The notes under the pieces: generated by a model
Told to the model about the DNA's origin: nothing
Database searches by the model: none
The model's input: the letters and a program-made list of their open reading frames with translations, nothing else
Source: an uncultured Lachnospiraceae bacterium
GTDB lineage: Bacteria; Bacillota; Clostridia; Lachnospirales; Lachnospiraceae
DNA length: 38,572 nt
Direction of reading: 5' to 3'
Assembly: GCA_949840805.1 (NCBI GenBank)
Contig: CATKXR010000049.1
Span: 1 to 38,572 of the forward strand
Shown: piece after piece, positions 15,180 through 22,504 of the stretch
Position numbering within the stretch: the first letter of the stretch is position 1
How the letters are laid out: every line of letters begins with the position of its first letter
Program-made: the position numbers and the translations under genes

Positions 15180-16157
15180 ATGGAATCCGGTCAGAATCCG
15201 ATTACGGCAGCAGCTTTTGAAAATTGCCGCCTGTGTCCCCGAAGCTGCGGGATCGACCGCAGAGTTTCATCAGGCTACTGCGGCTGCACTTCTGTCATGA
15301 GGGCGGCCCGGGCGGCCCTGCACCATTGGGAAGAACCATGTATCAGCGGAATATATGGAAGCGGGACCGTATTTTTCTGCGGATGTACCCTGCGGTGCTG
15401 CTTCTGCCAGAATCATCCCATCAGCCAGGGTGATGTGGGAAAGGAATTGTCTGTCCGGCAACTGGCAGATATCTTTCTCCGCCTTCAGGAAGAAAAGGCC
15501 CACAACATCAACCTGGTAACAGCCACCCAGTATCTTCCTCTTATTGTGCAGGCTCTGGACCTGGTCCGGCATCGGCTGCATATCCCTGTGGTCTACAACT
15601 GCGGCGGCTATGAGAGGGTGGAGATCATCCATGCATTAAAAGATTATGTTGATATCTGGCTTCCGGATTTAAAATATTACGATCCGGAACTTTCAAAAAG
15701 CTGCTCGGGGGCAGCCGACTATTTTGCCTGTGCCTCTCAGGCCGTCCTTCAAATGATCCGGCAGACCGGCGCTCCTGACTTCCACATGGAAACAGGCGTC
15801 TCTGAAAAAGACGGGAAGGCAGAGAATACAGACGGCCGGATCTCCTGCAGGATCATGGACCGGGGCGTTATCATCCGCCATATGGTTCTGCCCGGACACA
15901 AGGAAGACTCCATACGGCTTCTCCTGTGGATGTCAGAAAATCTTCCGAAAGGAAGCTATTATATCAGTCTTTTAAGCCAGTATACTCCCTTTTACAAAAG
16001 CAGTCGATATCCCGGCCTGAACCGGCGCGTTACTGCCTATGAATATCAGAAAGTGGTGGATGCCGCTTTGGAGCTTGGGCTGGACCAGGGCTTTATACAG
16101 CAGAAAAGCAGCGCCAAAGAAGAATACACGCCGCCTTTTGATCTTGAGGGTATCTGA
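15180..16157 (+). CDS. Radical SAM protein, PflX/COG1313 type
   Basis: Radical SAM enzyme related to pyruvate formate-lyase activating enzymes (uncharacterised PflX/COG1313 group). An N-terminal cysteine cluster (CRLCPRSCGIDR, then GYCGC) precedes the radical SAM motif CTLRCCFC (CxxxCxxC), which binds the [4Fe-4S] cluster and S-adenosylmethionine. VVYNCGGYE and DIWLPDLKYYDPELSKSCSG are typical of the group, as is the C-terminal SQYTPFYKSSRYPGLNRRVT. I start it at ATG 15180 because GGAGG lies 5 nt upstream and the promoter excludes the ATG at 15144. It stands alone, with no glycyl-radical enzyme beside it, so the substrate is unknown. Confidence 0.92.
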   Translation: MESGQNPITAAAFENCRLCPRSCGIDRRVSSGYCGCTSVMRAARAALHHWEEPCISGIYGSGTVFFCGCTLRCCFCQNHPISQGDVGKELSVRQLADIFLRLQEEKAHNINLVTATQYLPLIVQALDLVRHRLHIPVVYNCGGYERVEIIHALKDYVDIWLPDLKYYDPELSKSCSGAADYFACASQAVLQMIRQTGAPDFHMETGVSEKDGKAENTDGRISCRIMDRGVIIRHMVLPGHKEDSIRLLLWMSENLPKGSYYISLLSQYTPFYKSSRYPGLNRRVTAYEYQKVVDAALELGLDQGFIQQKSSAKEEYTPPFDLEGI

Positions 16158-16238
16158 CGCCTGTTCCTTTCCCTGTACCTGGAACAGCCCGGAATACAGC
16201 CGCCAATCCGTCTCCAGAAGGCTATGATGGCATAACAA

Positions 16239-16277
16239 AGCCGGATATCAACGAATCTTTCTCCCTGATATCCGGCT
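16239..16277 (+). terminator. Perfect 12-bp stem-loop after the PflX-like gene
   Basis: AGCCGGATATCA (16239-16250) and TGATATCCGGCT (16266-16277) with a 15-nt loop, about 80 nt after the stop codon. There is no T-run, so it may act as an mRNA 3' end stabiliser rather than an intrinsic terminator. Confidence 0.5.
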
Positions 16278-17097
16278 TCAACGAACGCTGTCCATTGGAT
16301 TGTACCTCTCTTTTCCCTTTTTTCTGTCACCTTGATGCCCTTTGTACATATCCTTATGTACCTTCTATATGAAATTTTCCCTCTGCCCGGCTACTCTGCC
16401 ATACGACCCTTTCTCGTTTGCATTTTCTTTTTCTATGATCCGCTTCCAAAGCATCCTGTCTTCCTATACTTTCTCGTCATATAAGAAAACTCTGCTTCCC
16501 GTCCCTGACCACGTCCAATCTGGATATCGTTCTCAATAATGGCATCACCCCTGCAGATTCGTTGTCCTGTGTCCCTGTCCGCCTTAAACGACGGCAGAAA
16601 CAAAATTTACGTTTTCGGTGGTCCGTACCTCCTTTCGTCAGATTCTTGAGATTCCCCTTTCCCCCTGGAGTTTCTCTTTCGAAAATTCTCTTTTTTCGTT
16701 TTATTTATTCTCTCTTGTTTTGTTGTATTTATAATAGCAGAATTCCTTTTATTTGTCAATACTTTTTTGTATAATTTTTATTATTTCCTTATATTTTCTT
16801 TTTGTATAGAATTATTTGAACAAACAAGAATTTTTATTTCATATTTTTCAAATATTTTTGATTATTTTTCAGAATATTCATTCAAGTCAGAATATCTGTT
16901 AGAGTACACCCTGTCACTCATAAGAAATCCCATCCACACAAAACTAGGCGGACATTTTTTCCATCAGCCTTCTCAGCAGCTTTTTATATTGAAGACGGTT
17001 CAGGTCTTTTCCGCTGCAATCCTGGCCATACCGGAATTTTAAATTTTTTCTTACACTTCTGATATTTTTCCTGAAATCTGTTGAAAAATAACATAAT
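16278..17097. other. Gene-free AT-rich gap
   Basis: About 820 bp between the PflX-like gene and the flotillin promoter. The second half (about 16680-17097) is visibly AT-rich with long T and A runs. Small open frames exist on both strands but lack ribosome binding sites, hydrophobic pattern or any family resemblance, so I do not call them. I see no tRNA, no strong hairpin and no repeat shared with other parts of the window. Confidence 0.5.
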
Positions 17098-17125
17098 TTG
17101 CGATAAAATAACCTATAATTAGAAT
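17098..17125 (+). promoter_or_regulatory. Probable flotillin promoter
   Basis: TTGCGA (17098-17103), 16-bp spacer, TAGAAT (17120-17125), 41 nt before the flotillin ATG. Confidence 0.5.
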
Positions 17126-17165
17126 ACATTTTCAAATTTCCATTTTTTCACGAAAGGAGAACCCT

Positions 17166-18806
17166 ATGTTTAGCTTTTTACCTGATTCTTCCCTGTCTAT
17201 CCTGGCCATCGGGGCAGTGGCAGTCATTATCCTCCTGATTCTGTTCAGCGGATACGTCAAAGCCCCGCCGGACCAGGCATACATCATCTCCGGACTGAAA
17301 AAAGATTCCCGTGTCCTGGTAGGAAGGGCCGGCATCAAGATTCCTTACCTGGAGCGTTTAGACCGCCTGTATTTAGGGCAGATGACCGTAGATATCAAGA
17401 CGGAACAGTCCGTCCCCACCAATGATTTTATCAACGTCAATGTGGACGCCGTGGCAAAAGTGAGGATTTCCCCCACCGCCGATGGCATCAAACTGGCTGC
17501 CAAGAACTTTTTGAACAAAAAGGCCATGGACATCACCCTGGACCTCCAGGATTCCCTCCAGGGCAATATGCGTGAGATCATAGGCACTCTTTCCTTAAAA
17601 GAGATCAACACAGACCGGGATTCCTTTTCCGACCAGGTCATGTCCAAGGCTTCCAAGGACATGGATAAGTTAGGGATCGAGATTCTTTCCTGCAACATCC
17701 AGAATGTGACGGATGAGAACGGCCTGATCAAGGACTTAGGAGCCGACAATACTTCCCGCATCAAAAAGGACGCGGCTATCGCCAAAGCCCAGGCGGACCG
17801 GGACATTGCCATCGCCCAGGCGGAAGCAGACAAATCCGCCAATGACGCCCGGGTCATCGCCCAGACAGAGATCGCCCAGAAGAACAACGAGCTGGCCATC
17901 CGTAAGTCCGAGCTTCAGAAAAATGCCGACACAAAGAAGGCGGAAGCTGACGCTGCCTACGAGATTCAGAAGCAGGAACAGCAAAAGACCATCCAGACCG
18001 CCACGGTAAACGCCCAGATCGCCAAGGCCGAGCGGGAGGCCGAGCTGAGGAAACAGCAGGTCGCCATCCAGCAGCAGTTCTTAGAAGCCGAGATCAATAA
18101 GAAGGCAGACGCAGAGCGGTACAAGGTAGAACAGGAAGCCGCCGCCACCCTTGCCAAGCGCCAGCGGGAAGCGGAAGCCAAAAAATATGAGCAGGAAAAA
18201 GAAGCCGAAGCCATGAAGGCCAAGGCACAGGCGGAGGCAGACGCCATGAAAGCCAAGGCATTGGCGGAAGCGGAAGCCTTAAAGGCCAAGGCTGAGGCCG
18301 CCCGTTTTGCCGCCGAGCAGGAAGCCACCGGCATCCGGGCAAAGGGCGAGGCGGAAGCCGCCTCCATCCAGGCCAAGGCATTGGCGGAAGCGGAAGGCAT
18401 GGAGAAAAAAGCAGAGGCCTATTCCAAATATGACAATGCCGCCATCCTGGAAATGCTTCTCAGTATTATGCCTCAGATGGCCGCCGAGATCGCCAAGCCT
18501 CTTGCCAGCATCAGCAAGGTCAACATCTACGGGGGCGGCACGGATTCCGGTTCCGGCATCAGCCAGGTATCCGGCAATGCCGCCACGGTCATGCAGCAGG
18601 TCTTTGATACCATGTCCGAGGCCACCGGCGTGGATTTCCGTGAGATCTTAAAAGCTCAGACCTACGACGCCAAGGTAAACCGCAATCTTAACTTTACCGG
18701 CCTTCCTGGCATGCGCCCTGATATCCGGCCTGAAACCGACACAGCCGGCGACGCCTTAAAAACAGACGGCCCATCAGAGGGTCTCCCTGCGGATGACAAA
18801 GCATGA
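17166..18806 (+). CDS. Flotillin / SPFH domain protein
   Basis: Membrane scaffold protein of the flotillin family (FloT/YuaG-like), 546 aa. An N-terminal hydrophobic hairpin or helix (LSILAIGAVAVIILLILFSG, about 10-30) anchors it; the SPFH/band 7 domain follows (about 35-200: KAPPDQAYIISG, GIKIPYLERLD, NDFINVNVDAVAKVRIS). Residues about 205-420 are a long coiled coil full of Ala-Glu-Lys repeats (EAEA, AQAEADAMKAKA), the flotillin signature. The C-terminal part (ILEMLLSIMPQMAAEIAKPL, VNIYGGG) is the oligomerisation region. GAAAGGAGA precedes the ATG. Family knowledge: organises lipid domains and membrane fluidity in Firmicutes. The usual NfeD partner gene is absent here. Confidence 0.96.
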   Translation: MFSFLPDSSLSILAIGAVAVIILLILFSGYVKAPPDQAYIISGLKKDSRVLVGRAGIKIPYLERLDRLYLGQMTVDIKTEQSVPTNDFINVNVDAVAKVRISPTADGIKLAAKNFLNKKAMDITLDLQDSLQGNMREIIGTLSLKEINTDRDSFSDQVMSKASKDMDKLGIEILSCNIQNVTDENGLIKDLGADNTSRIKKDAAIAKAQADRDIAIAQAEADKSANDARVIAQTEIAQKNNELAIRKSELQKNADTKKAEADAAYEIQKQEQQKTIQTATVNAQIAKAEREAELRKQQVAIQQQFLEAEINKKADAERYKVEQEAAATLAKRQREAEAKKYEQEKEAEAMKAKAQAEADAMKAKALAEAEALKAKAEAARFAAEQEATGIRAKGEAEAASIQAKALAEAEGMEKKAEAYSKYDNAAILEMLLSIMPQMAAEIAKPLASISKVNIYGGGTDSGSGISQVSGNAATVMQQVFDTMSEATGVDFREILKAQTYDAKVNRNLNFTGLPGMRPDIRPETDTAGDALKTDGPSEGLPADDKA

Positions 18807-18900
18807 CAAGAAATAGCAGGGCATTGCAAATCTGACAAAGCCTTGCGGCTTTAACGTTACATAATCAGCAAGATTCCCGAAAGAGCCGTATTTGCTAAAA

Positions 18901-18945
18901 AAGCCCGGATCTTATGGAATAGTTCCATGAGATCCGGGCTTTTCT
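18901..18945 (+). terminator. Terminator after the flotillin gene
   Basis: AAGCCCGGATCT (18901-18912) pairs perfectly with AGATCCGGGCTT (18930-18941), with an inner stem ATGGAA/TTCCAT and a TAG loop. A short T-rich tail (TTTTCTCC) follows. It lies between convergent genes and may stop both. Confidence 0.75.
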
Positions 18946-19018
18946 CCTGTCAGTCCTTCTGTTTTTTCTGATTTTCTGCTCTTTTCAGATATCCTCTTTT
19001 TCTTTCTGACACTGTCTC

Positions 19019-19939
19019 CTACTTCAAAAATCCGTTCACGATCTGAGCCTCCGCTTCCTCTTCCGTCAATCCCAGGGTCATCAGCTTCACGATCTGTTCC
19101 CCCGCGATCTTCCCGATGGCCGCCTCGTGAATCAAAGCCGCGTCAATATCATTGGCCTCCAACTGGGGAACCGCCAAAATCCTTGCGTCTCCCATAATAA
19201 TCGCGTCACATTCCGTATGGCCGCTGCAGGGCGCGTTCCCCACAATCCGGGAATCAAACTTCTGGTAGGACTTATCTTTTGCCACAGACCGGGATACCAC
19301 ATCCGCACTGGCATCCGCGCCGTTTAAATCCACCACATAATCACTGACCGCATACTGGCTGCCGTGAGTCATCAGCCGCTCCCGCACCACCAGCCTGGCC
19401 CCTGACGCCAGCTCCGCCTTCGTCTTACGGTCTGTGGAATCCACGCCTTTGATCTGTACCATTTCCATCTCCATGGAGCTTCCCTCCTCCATGTAGACCT
19501 CTGTGACAGGATTTAAAATACGTTTTCCTTCCCCGTCTCCTTCCCCATAGTGCTTTTCCACATATTTGACCTTTGCGTTTTTACCTACATGAAAACGATG
19601 AATGCCATCGTGCTGGGAATCCTGGTCCCCACAGTTATGGATTCCGCAGCCTGCCACGATCACCACATCGCTGTCCTCACCGATATAAAAATCATTGTAT
19701 ACCAGATCCTTCATTCCGCTCTGGCTCAGCACTACAGGAATATGGACGCTTTCATGCTTTGTTCCCGGCCGGATACGGATATCGATGCCGCTGACATCTG
19801 TCTTGGAAACGATATCGATATTGGCCGTGGAATTCCGCCCTGCCATCTGCCCATTGGCGCGGATATTGTAAGCGCCTTCCGGCACCTCATGGAGATCCGC
19901 CACTTCCGCTAAAATTCTCTGCTGAATCTGGTCCGTCAT
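19019..19939 (-). CDS. SufB/SufD-family Fe-S cluster scaffold, short (SmsB-like)
   Basis: Scaffold subunit for iron-sulfur cluster assembly, partner of the SufC ATPase next to it. At 306 aa it is much shorter than SufB or SufD (over 400 aa) and resembles the minimal SufBC (SMS) systems of archaea and anaerobes. It carries the beta-helix core of the family: NIDIVSKTDVSGIDIRIRPG, VYNDFYIGEDSDVVIVAGCG, then CGIHNCGDQDSQHDGIHRFH with candidate ligand Cys and His, EVYMEEGSSMEMEMVQI, and a C-terminal GKIAGEQIVKLMTLGLTEEE like the end of SufD. It overlaps sufC by 4 nt (ATGA). No SufS, SufU or SufE lies nearby. Confidence 0.9.
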   Translation of the reverse strand: MTDQIQQRILAEVADLHEVPEGAYNIRANGQMAGRNSTANIDIVSKTDVSGIDIRIRPGTKHESVHIPVVLSQSGMKDLVYNDFYIGEDSDVVIVAGCGIHNCGDQDSQHDGIHRFHVGKNAKVKYVEKHYGEGDGEGKRILNPVTEVYMEEGSSMEMEMVQIKGVDSTDRKTKAELASGARLVVRERLMTHGSQYAVSDYVVDLNGADASADVVSRSVAKDKSYQKFDSRIVGNAPCSGHTECDAIIMGDARILAVPQLEANDIDAALIHEAAIGKIAGEQIVKLMTLGLTEEEAEAQIVNGFLK

Positions 19940-20679
19940 TTCCTGTCCCCTCCCTGATAAAATTTTACACAGGCATCCACTGCCGACGCGGTTCCCAAAA
20001 GCTCCGGCAGCACTTCGGCCTTTGCTCCCTGCCTGGTGATCTTTCCGTCTGCAATGACCACAACCTCGTCGGCAATATTGAGGATTCTTTCCTGATGGGA
20101 AATGATCAGGATAGAACCGTTGGTGCTCTGCCTCATCCGCTCAAACACCTGGATCAGGTTCTGGAAACTCCACAAATCAATCCCTGCCTCCGGCTCGTCA
20201 AACACCGACATCCTGGTATTCCTGGCTAAAACCGTGGCGATCTCAATTCTCTTCAGCTCCCCTCCGGATAAGCTGGCGTTTACTTCCCGGTTGATATAAT
20301 CCTTTGCGCAAAGCCCTACCTCGGATAAATACTGGCAGGCATCCGCAGCGCTTAAGTTCCGTTTGGCAGCAAGCCGGATTAGATCCAGCACCTGGATCCC
20401 CTTAAACCGCACCGGCTGCTGAAAGGCGAAGCTGATCCCCAGATTGGCCCGCTCCGTGATCCCCATATCTGTAATATCGGTTCCTTCAAAATAAATCCTT
20501 CCTGCTGTCGGCTTCTCAATCCCTGCGATCAGCTTGGCCAGGGTAGATTTTCCTCCGCCGTTAGGCCCTGTGATGACTACGAACTTGTGATCGCCTATCG
20601 TCAGGTTCATGTCCCTGATGATTTCTTTTTGTCCCTTTTCCTCCTGTACCTCAAACGATACATTTTCTAATGTCAGCAT
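19936..20679 (-). CDS. sufC: SufC-type Fe-S cluster assembly ATPase
   Basis: ABC-type ATPase driving SufB-like scaffold rearrangement during Fe-S cluster assembly. Walker A is GPNGGGKST, the signature is LSGGELKRIEIATVL, Walker B is MSVFDEPEAGIDLW, and the H-loop is LIISHQERIL; the GGELKR and DEPEAGIDLW forms are characteristic of SufC. The start at 20679 (MLTLENVSFEVQ) has GGAGG 5 nt upstream; the frame continues upstream to 20730 without a good RBS. It is the first of two coupled genes. A TATAAT-like box lies about 40 nt upstream, without a clear -35. Confidence 0.93.
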   Translation of the reverse strand: MLTLENVSFEVQEEKGQKEIIRDMNLTIGDHKFVVITGPNGGGKSTLAKLIAGIEKPTAGRIYFEGTDITDMGITERANLGISFAFQQPVRFKGIQVLDLIRLAAKRNLSAADACQYLSEVGLCAKDYINREVNASLSGGELKRIEIATVLARNTRMSVFDEPEAGIDLWSFQNLIQVFERMRQSTNGSILIISHQERILNIADEVVVIADGKITRQGAKAEVLPELLGTASAVDACVKFYQGGDRK

Positions 20680-20822
20680 AGCTTCCTCCAAATTTCCTTG
20701 ATTCTGACAAGCCTTCTTATTATATAACATTTCTCTTGTATTTACCAGAAGATTCTTGCCTTCCCGGCCGTTTTCCGGTTTTCATGTCCGTGACGCCCGG
20801 GCCGTCCGTCCGGCAAAGCTTT

Positions 20823-21731
20823 CTATCCTTTACGGAGCTTTGCCACAAAAAATCCCTCATATCTCTCATCCGGACAGATGCACATAGTCCCCTCAAGCTT
20901 TACAGGCAGCAGAAAAACCCCTTCAAATGCTTCCGTCCTGACCGGCACTATCTGAGCATTCCCCTTCCTGAGCGCCCTTTTTACTACCTGTTCGTTTTCT
21001 TCCTCCAGGATGGAGCAGGTGGAATACACCATCTCATGGCCTGGTTTTAAAAGCTTCAGTGCCTTAAGGAGAAGCTCTTCCTGCCGTTTCGCGGACCGCT
21101 TCAGGGCCTCTTCTGTCAGTCGGCTTCCGGAATCCTTCCGGCACATATCCAGGGTTCCGCTCCCGGTACAGGGCGCGTCTAAAAGCACCTTGTCAAAAAG
21201 GAAAAAATCATCCAGACGCCTGGCATCCACTGTCATCACACAGACTCTTGACGCCCCCTGCTTTTCAATGTTGTACAGAAGGCGCTCCGCCCGTATCTTA
21301 TTCTTCTCGCAGGCCGTGATCGAAGCCATGTTTTCTGAAACAGCCGCCATCTGGGTAGTCTTTCCTCCCGGAGCCGCCGCCATATCCAGCACACTCTCCC
21401 CTTTTGCCGGCGCCAGCGCCAGGACCGGAATCATGGAGGAAAGGCTCTGCAGGTAGATCTCCCCTGCTTCATAGGCAGGAAGCTTTTCCACAACCGGTTC
21501 CCGAACTTTCTCCACGATCATCGCTTCCCGGCTCCAGGCAGCCTGGCTGTATGAAATGCCCTCTTCCTCCAGGCATTTTTTTATTTTCCCTTCCGTGGCC
21601 TTCAGGGTGTTGACCCGGAAAGTCACCGGTCTTTCCCGGGTATAGCCTTTTAAAATCCTTTCTGTCAGCTCTTCCCCGTACTGCGCCTTAAGTTTTTCTT
21701 TTAAAAATTCCGGGACTTCCCATTGTTCCAT
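20823..21731 (-). CDS. RsmB/RsmF-type RNA (cytosine-5-)-methyltransferase
   Basis: SAM-dependent m5C methyltransferase of the NOP2/Sun family, probably acting on 16S rRNA. The SAM site is LDMAAAPGGKTTQMAA; the catalytic pair of cysteines is in LLDAPCTGSGTLD (motif IV) and YSTCSI (motif VI). An N-terminal RNA-binding part (PVTFRVNTLKATEGKIKKCL) precedes the Rossmann domain. At 302 aa it lacks the C-terminal PUA-like domain that longer RsmF proteins carry, a variant known in Firmicutes. It lies 143 nt before the sufC start on the same strand, with repeat copy 2 just upstream of its own start. Confidence 0.93.
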   Translation of the reverse strand: MEQWEVPEFLKEKLKAQYGEELTERILKGYTRERPVTFRVNTLKATEGKIKKCLEEEGISYSQAAWSREAMIVEKVREPVVEKLPAYEAGEIYLQSLSSMIPVLALAPAKGESVLDMAAAPGGKTTQMAAVSENMASITACEKNKIRAERLLYNIEKQGASRVCVMTVDARRLDDFFLFDKVLLDAPCTGSGTLDMCRKDSGSRLTEEALKRSAKRQEELLLKALKLLKPGHEMVYSTCSILEEENEQVVKRALRKGNAQIVPVRTEAFEGVFLLPVKLEGTMCICPDERYEGFFVAKLRKG

Positions 21732-21813
21732 CCTGTCTCTCCTTTCCCGTGCCTCTTCTTCTCTTTCCTCTGCCAGTTCTTCATATTATTTCCCTTTTTC
21801 TGTCAGATTTTTC

Positions 21814-22433
21814 ATACCTTATCGTGCGGAGCCTGACGCTGTTTACAGTGATTCTGAAAGGTCCGCCTGGTCTGTTACCCGTACCCTGGAAAACGCGCTC
21901 CCGCTCCGTGAAGAACGTAGCGGACGCTAAATTCGCCGGGAAAATCACCCCGGCTCATTAAGCGCCGACGTTCTTCGAGGGTTTCCCGGGGTACGGGTAA
22001 CAGACCAGGCTACGTTATCGGCTGTTCTATGGGGGGCAACGCCTTTCATTTAAATGGTGCCGGTAACATAGCAGGAGAAGAAGGACAGAACGTTTGAAGA
22101 CCCTCTTTTCACGTCGGCACTTAGGCTGTGTTTTTTGCAGCCTTAGGAACTGGCTCGAAATCACTTATCATTAGTCCGCAGGATTTTTCTTCGGGAGTGC
22201 TGCTCAAAAATCAGGCGCATAGCGGGCTATGTAACTGATTTTTGAGCAGTGCTCCCGGAGAAAAAGACAAGGAATATGGTAAGTGATTTCGAGACAGTTC
22301 CTAAGTACCGCTACGTGAAAAACGGAGTAAGAACGTGTCTGAAAACGTTCTGTCCTTCTTCTCCTGCGGACCTTTCGGAAGAATCTTTCCCTTAACAATA
22401 TTGACCTATAAATAGTACTGCACGACAAGGTAT
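21814..22433 (-). repeat. Large multi-hairpin repeat element, copy 2 (with nested insert)
   Basis: Same element as 177-628 in opposite orientation. Ends ATACCTTATCGTGC (21814-21827) and GCACGACAAGGTAT (22420-22433) are imperfect inverted repeats. The closing stem is AAAGGTCCGC/GCGGACCTTT (21857-21866/22366-22375). Hairpin B arms are 21866-21885/21990-22009 (20 bp, perfect); the middle hairpin pairs near 22010-22018 and 22062-22071; hairpin A arms are 22072-22095/22343-22366 (24 bp, perfect). Differences from copy 1 occur in both arms at once: GATAGA/TCTATC in copy 1 becomes GACAGA/TCTGTC here, and TTGCCCG/CGGGCAA becomes TTACCCG/CGGGTAA. The copy is 168 bp longer than copy 1 because of the nested palindrome at 22142-22305. 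Confidence 0.85.
22142..22305. mobile_element. Nested palindromic insert inside repeat copy 2
   Basis: A second palindrome, absent from copy 1, interrupts the tip of hairpin A. Outer arms are CTTAGGAACTG (22142-22152) and CAGTTCCTAAG (22295-22305). Then come CTCGAAATCACTTA/TAAGTGATTTCGAG, and inner arms CTGCTCAAAAATCAG (22200-22214) and CTGATTTTTGAGCAG (22235-22249). The flanking junctions read GCAGCCTTA and TAAGTACCG, where copy 1 has the uninterrupted GCAGCC-TTA-GTACCG on the same strand, so insertion at a TA-type target is plausible. It encodes nothing recognisable. Confidence 0.65.
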
Positions 22434-22504
22434 ACCCTTCTTCTGTCATCTTTTCGCATTATCTTCCCAGAAAACTGTCATTTTTTCCAGACATTCTTCC
22501 CGCA

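Noticed and set aside
16239..16277. Riboswitch or mobile-element end in the 12-bp stem-loop after the PflX-like gene
   Set aside because: It follows rather than precedes a gene and no second copy is seen in the window.
16342..17135. Several small frames in the AT-rich gap before the flotillin gene
   Set aside because: No ribosome sites, Phe/Ser/Leu-rich random composition typical of T-rich DNA.
17345..18400. Long minus-strand frames antisense to the flotillin gene
   Set aside because: They are mirror images of the Ala/Glu/Lys repeat codons; Ala/Ser-rich with no family resemblance.
22204..22449. An 81-codon minus-strand frame starting MTEEGYTLSCSTIYRSI, which resembles an IS30 transposase segment (STIYR)
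   Set aside because: Only about ten residues look alike, they coincide with the terminal inverted repeat of copy 2, and the rest of the frame runs through palindromic arms. Copy 1 has no matching frame. Most likely chance, though worth one database search.
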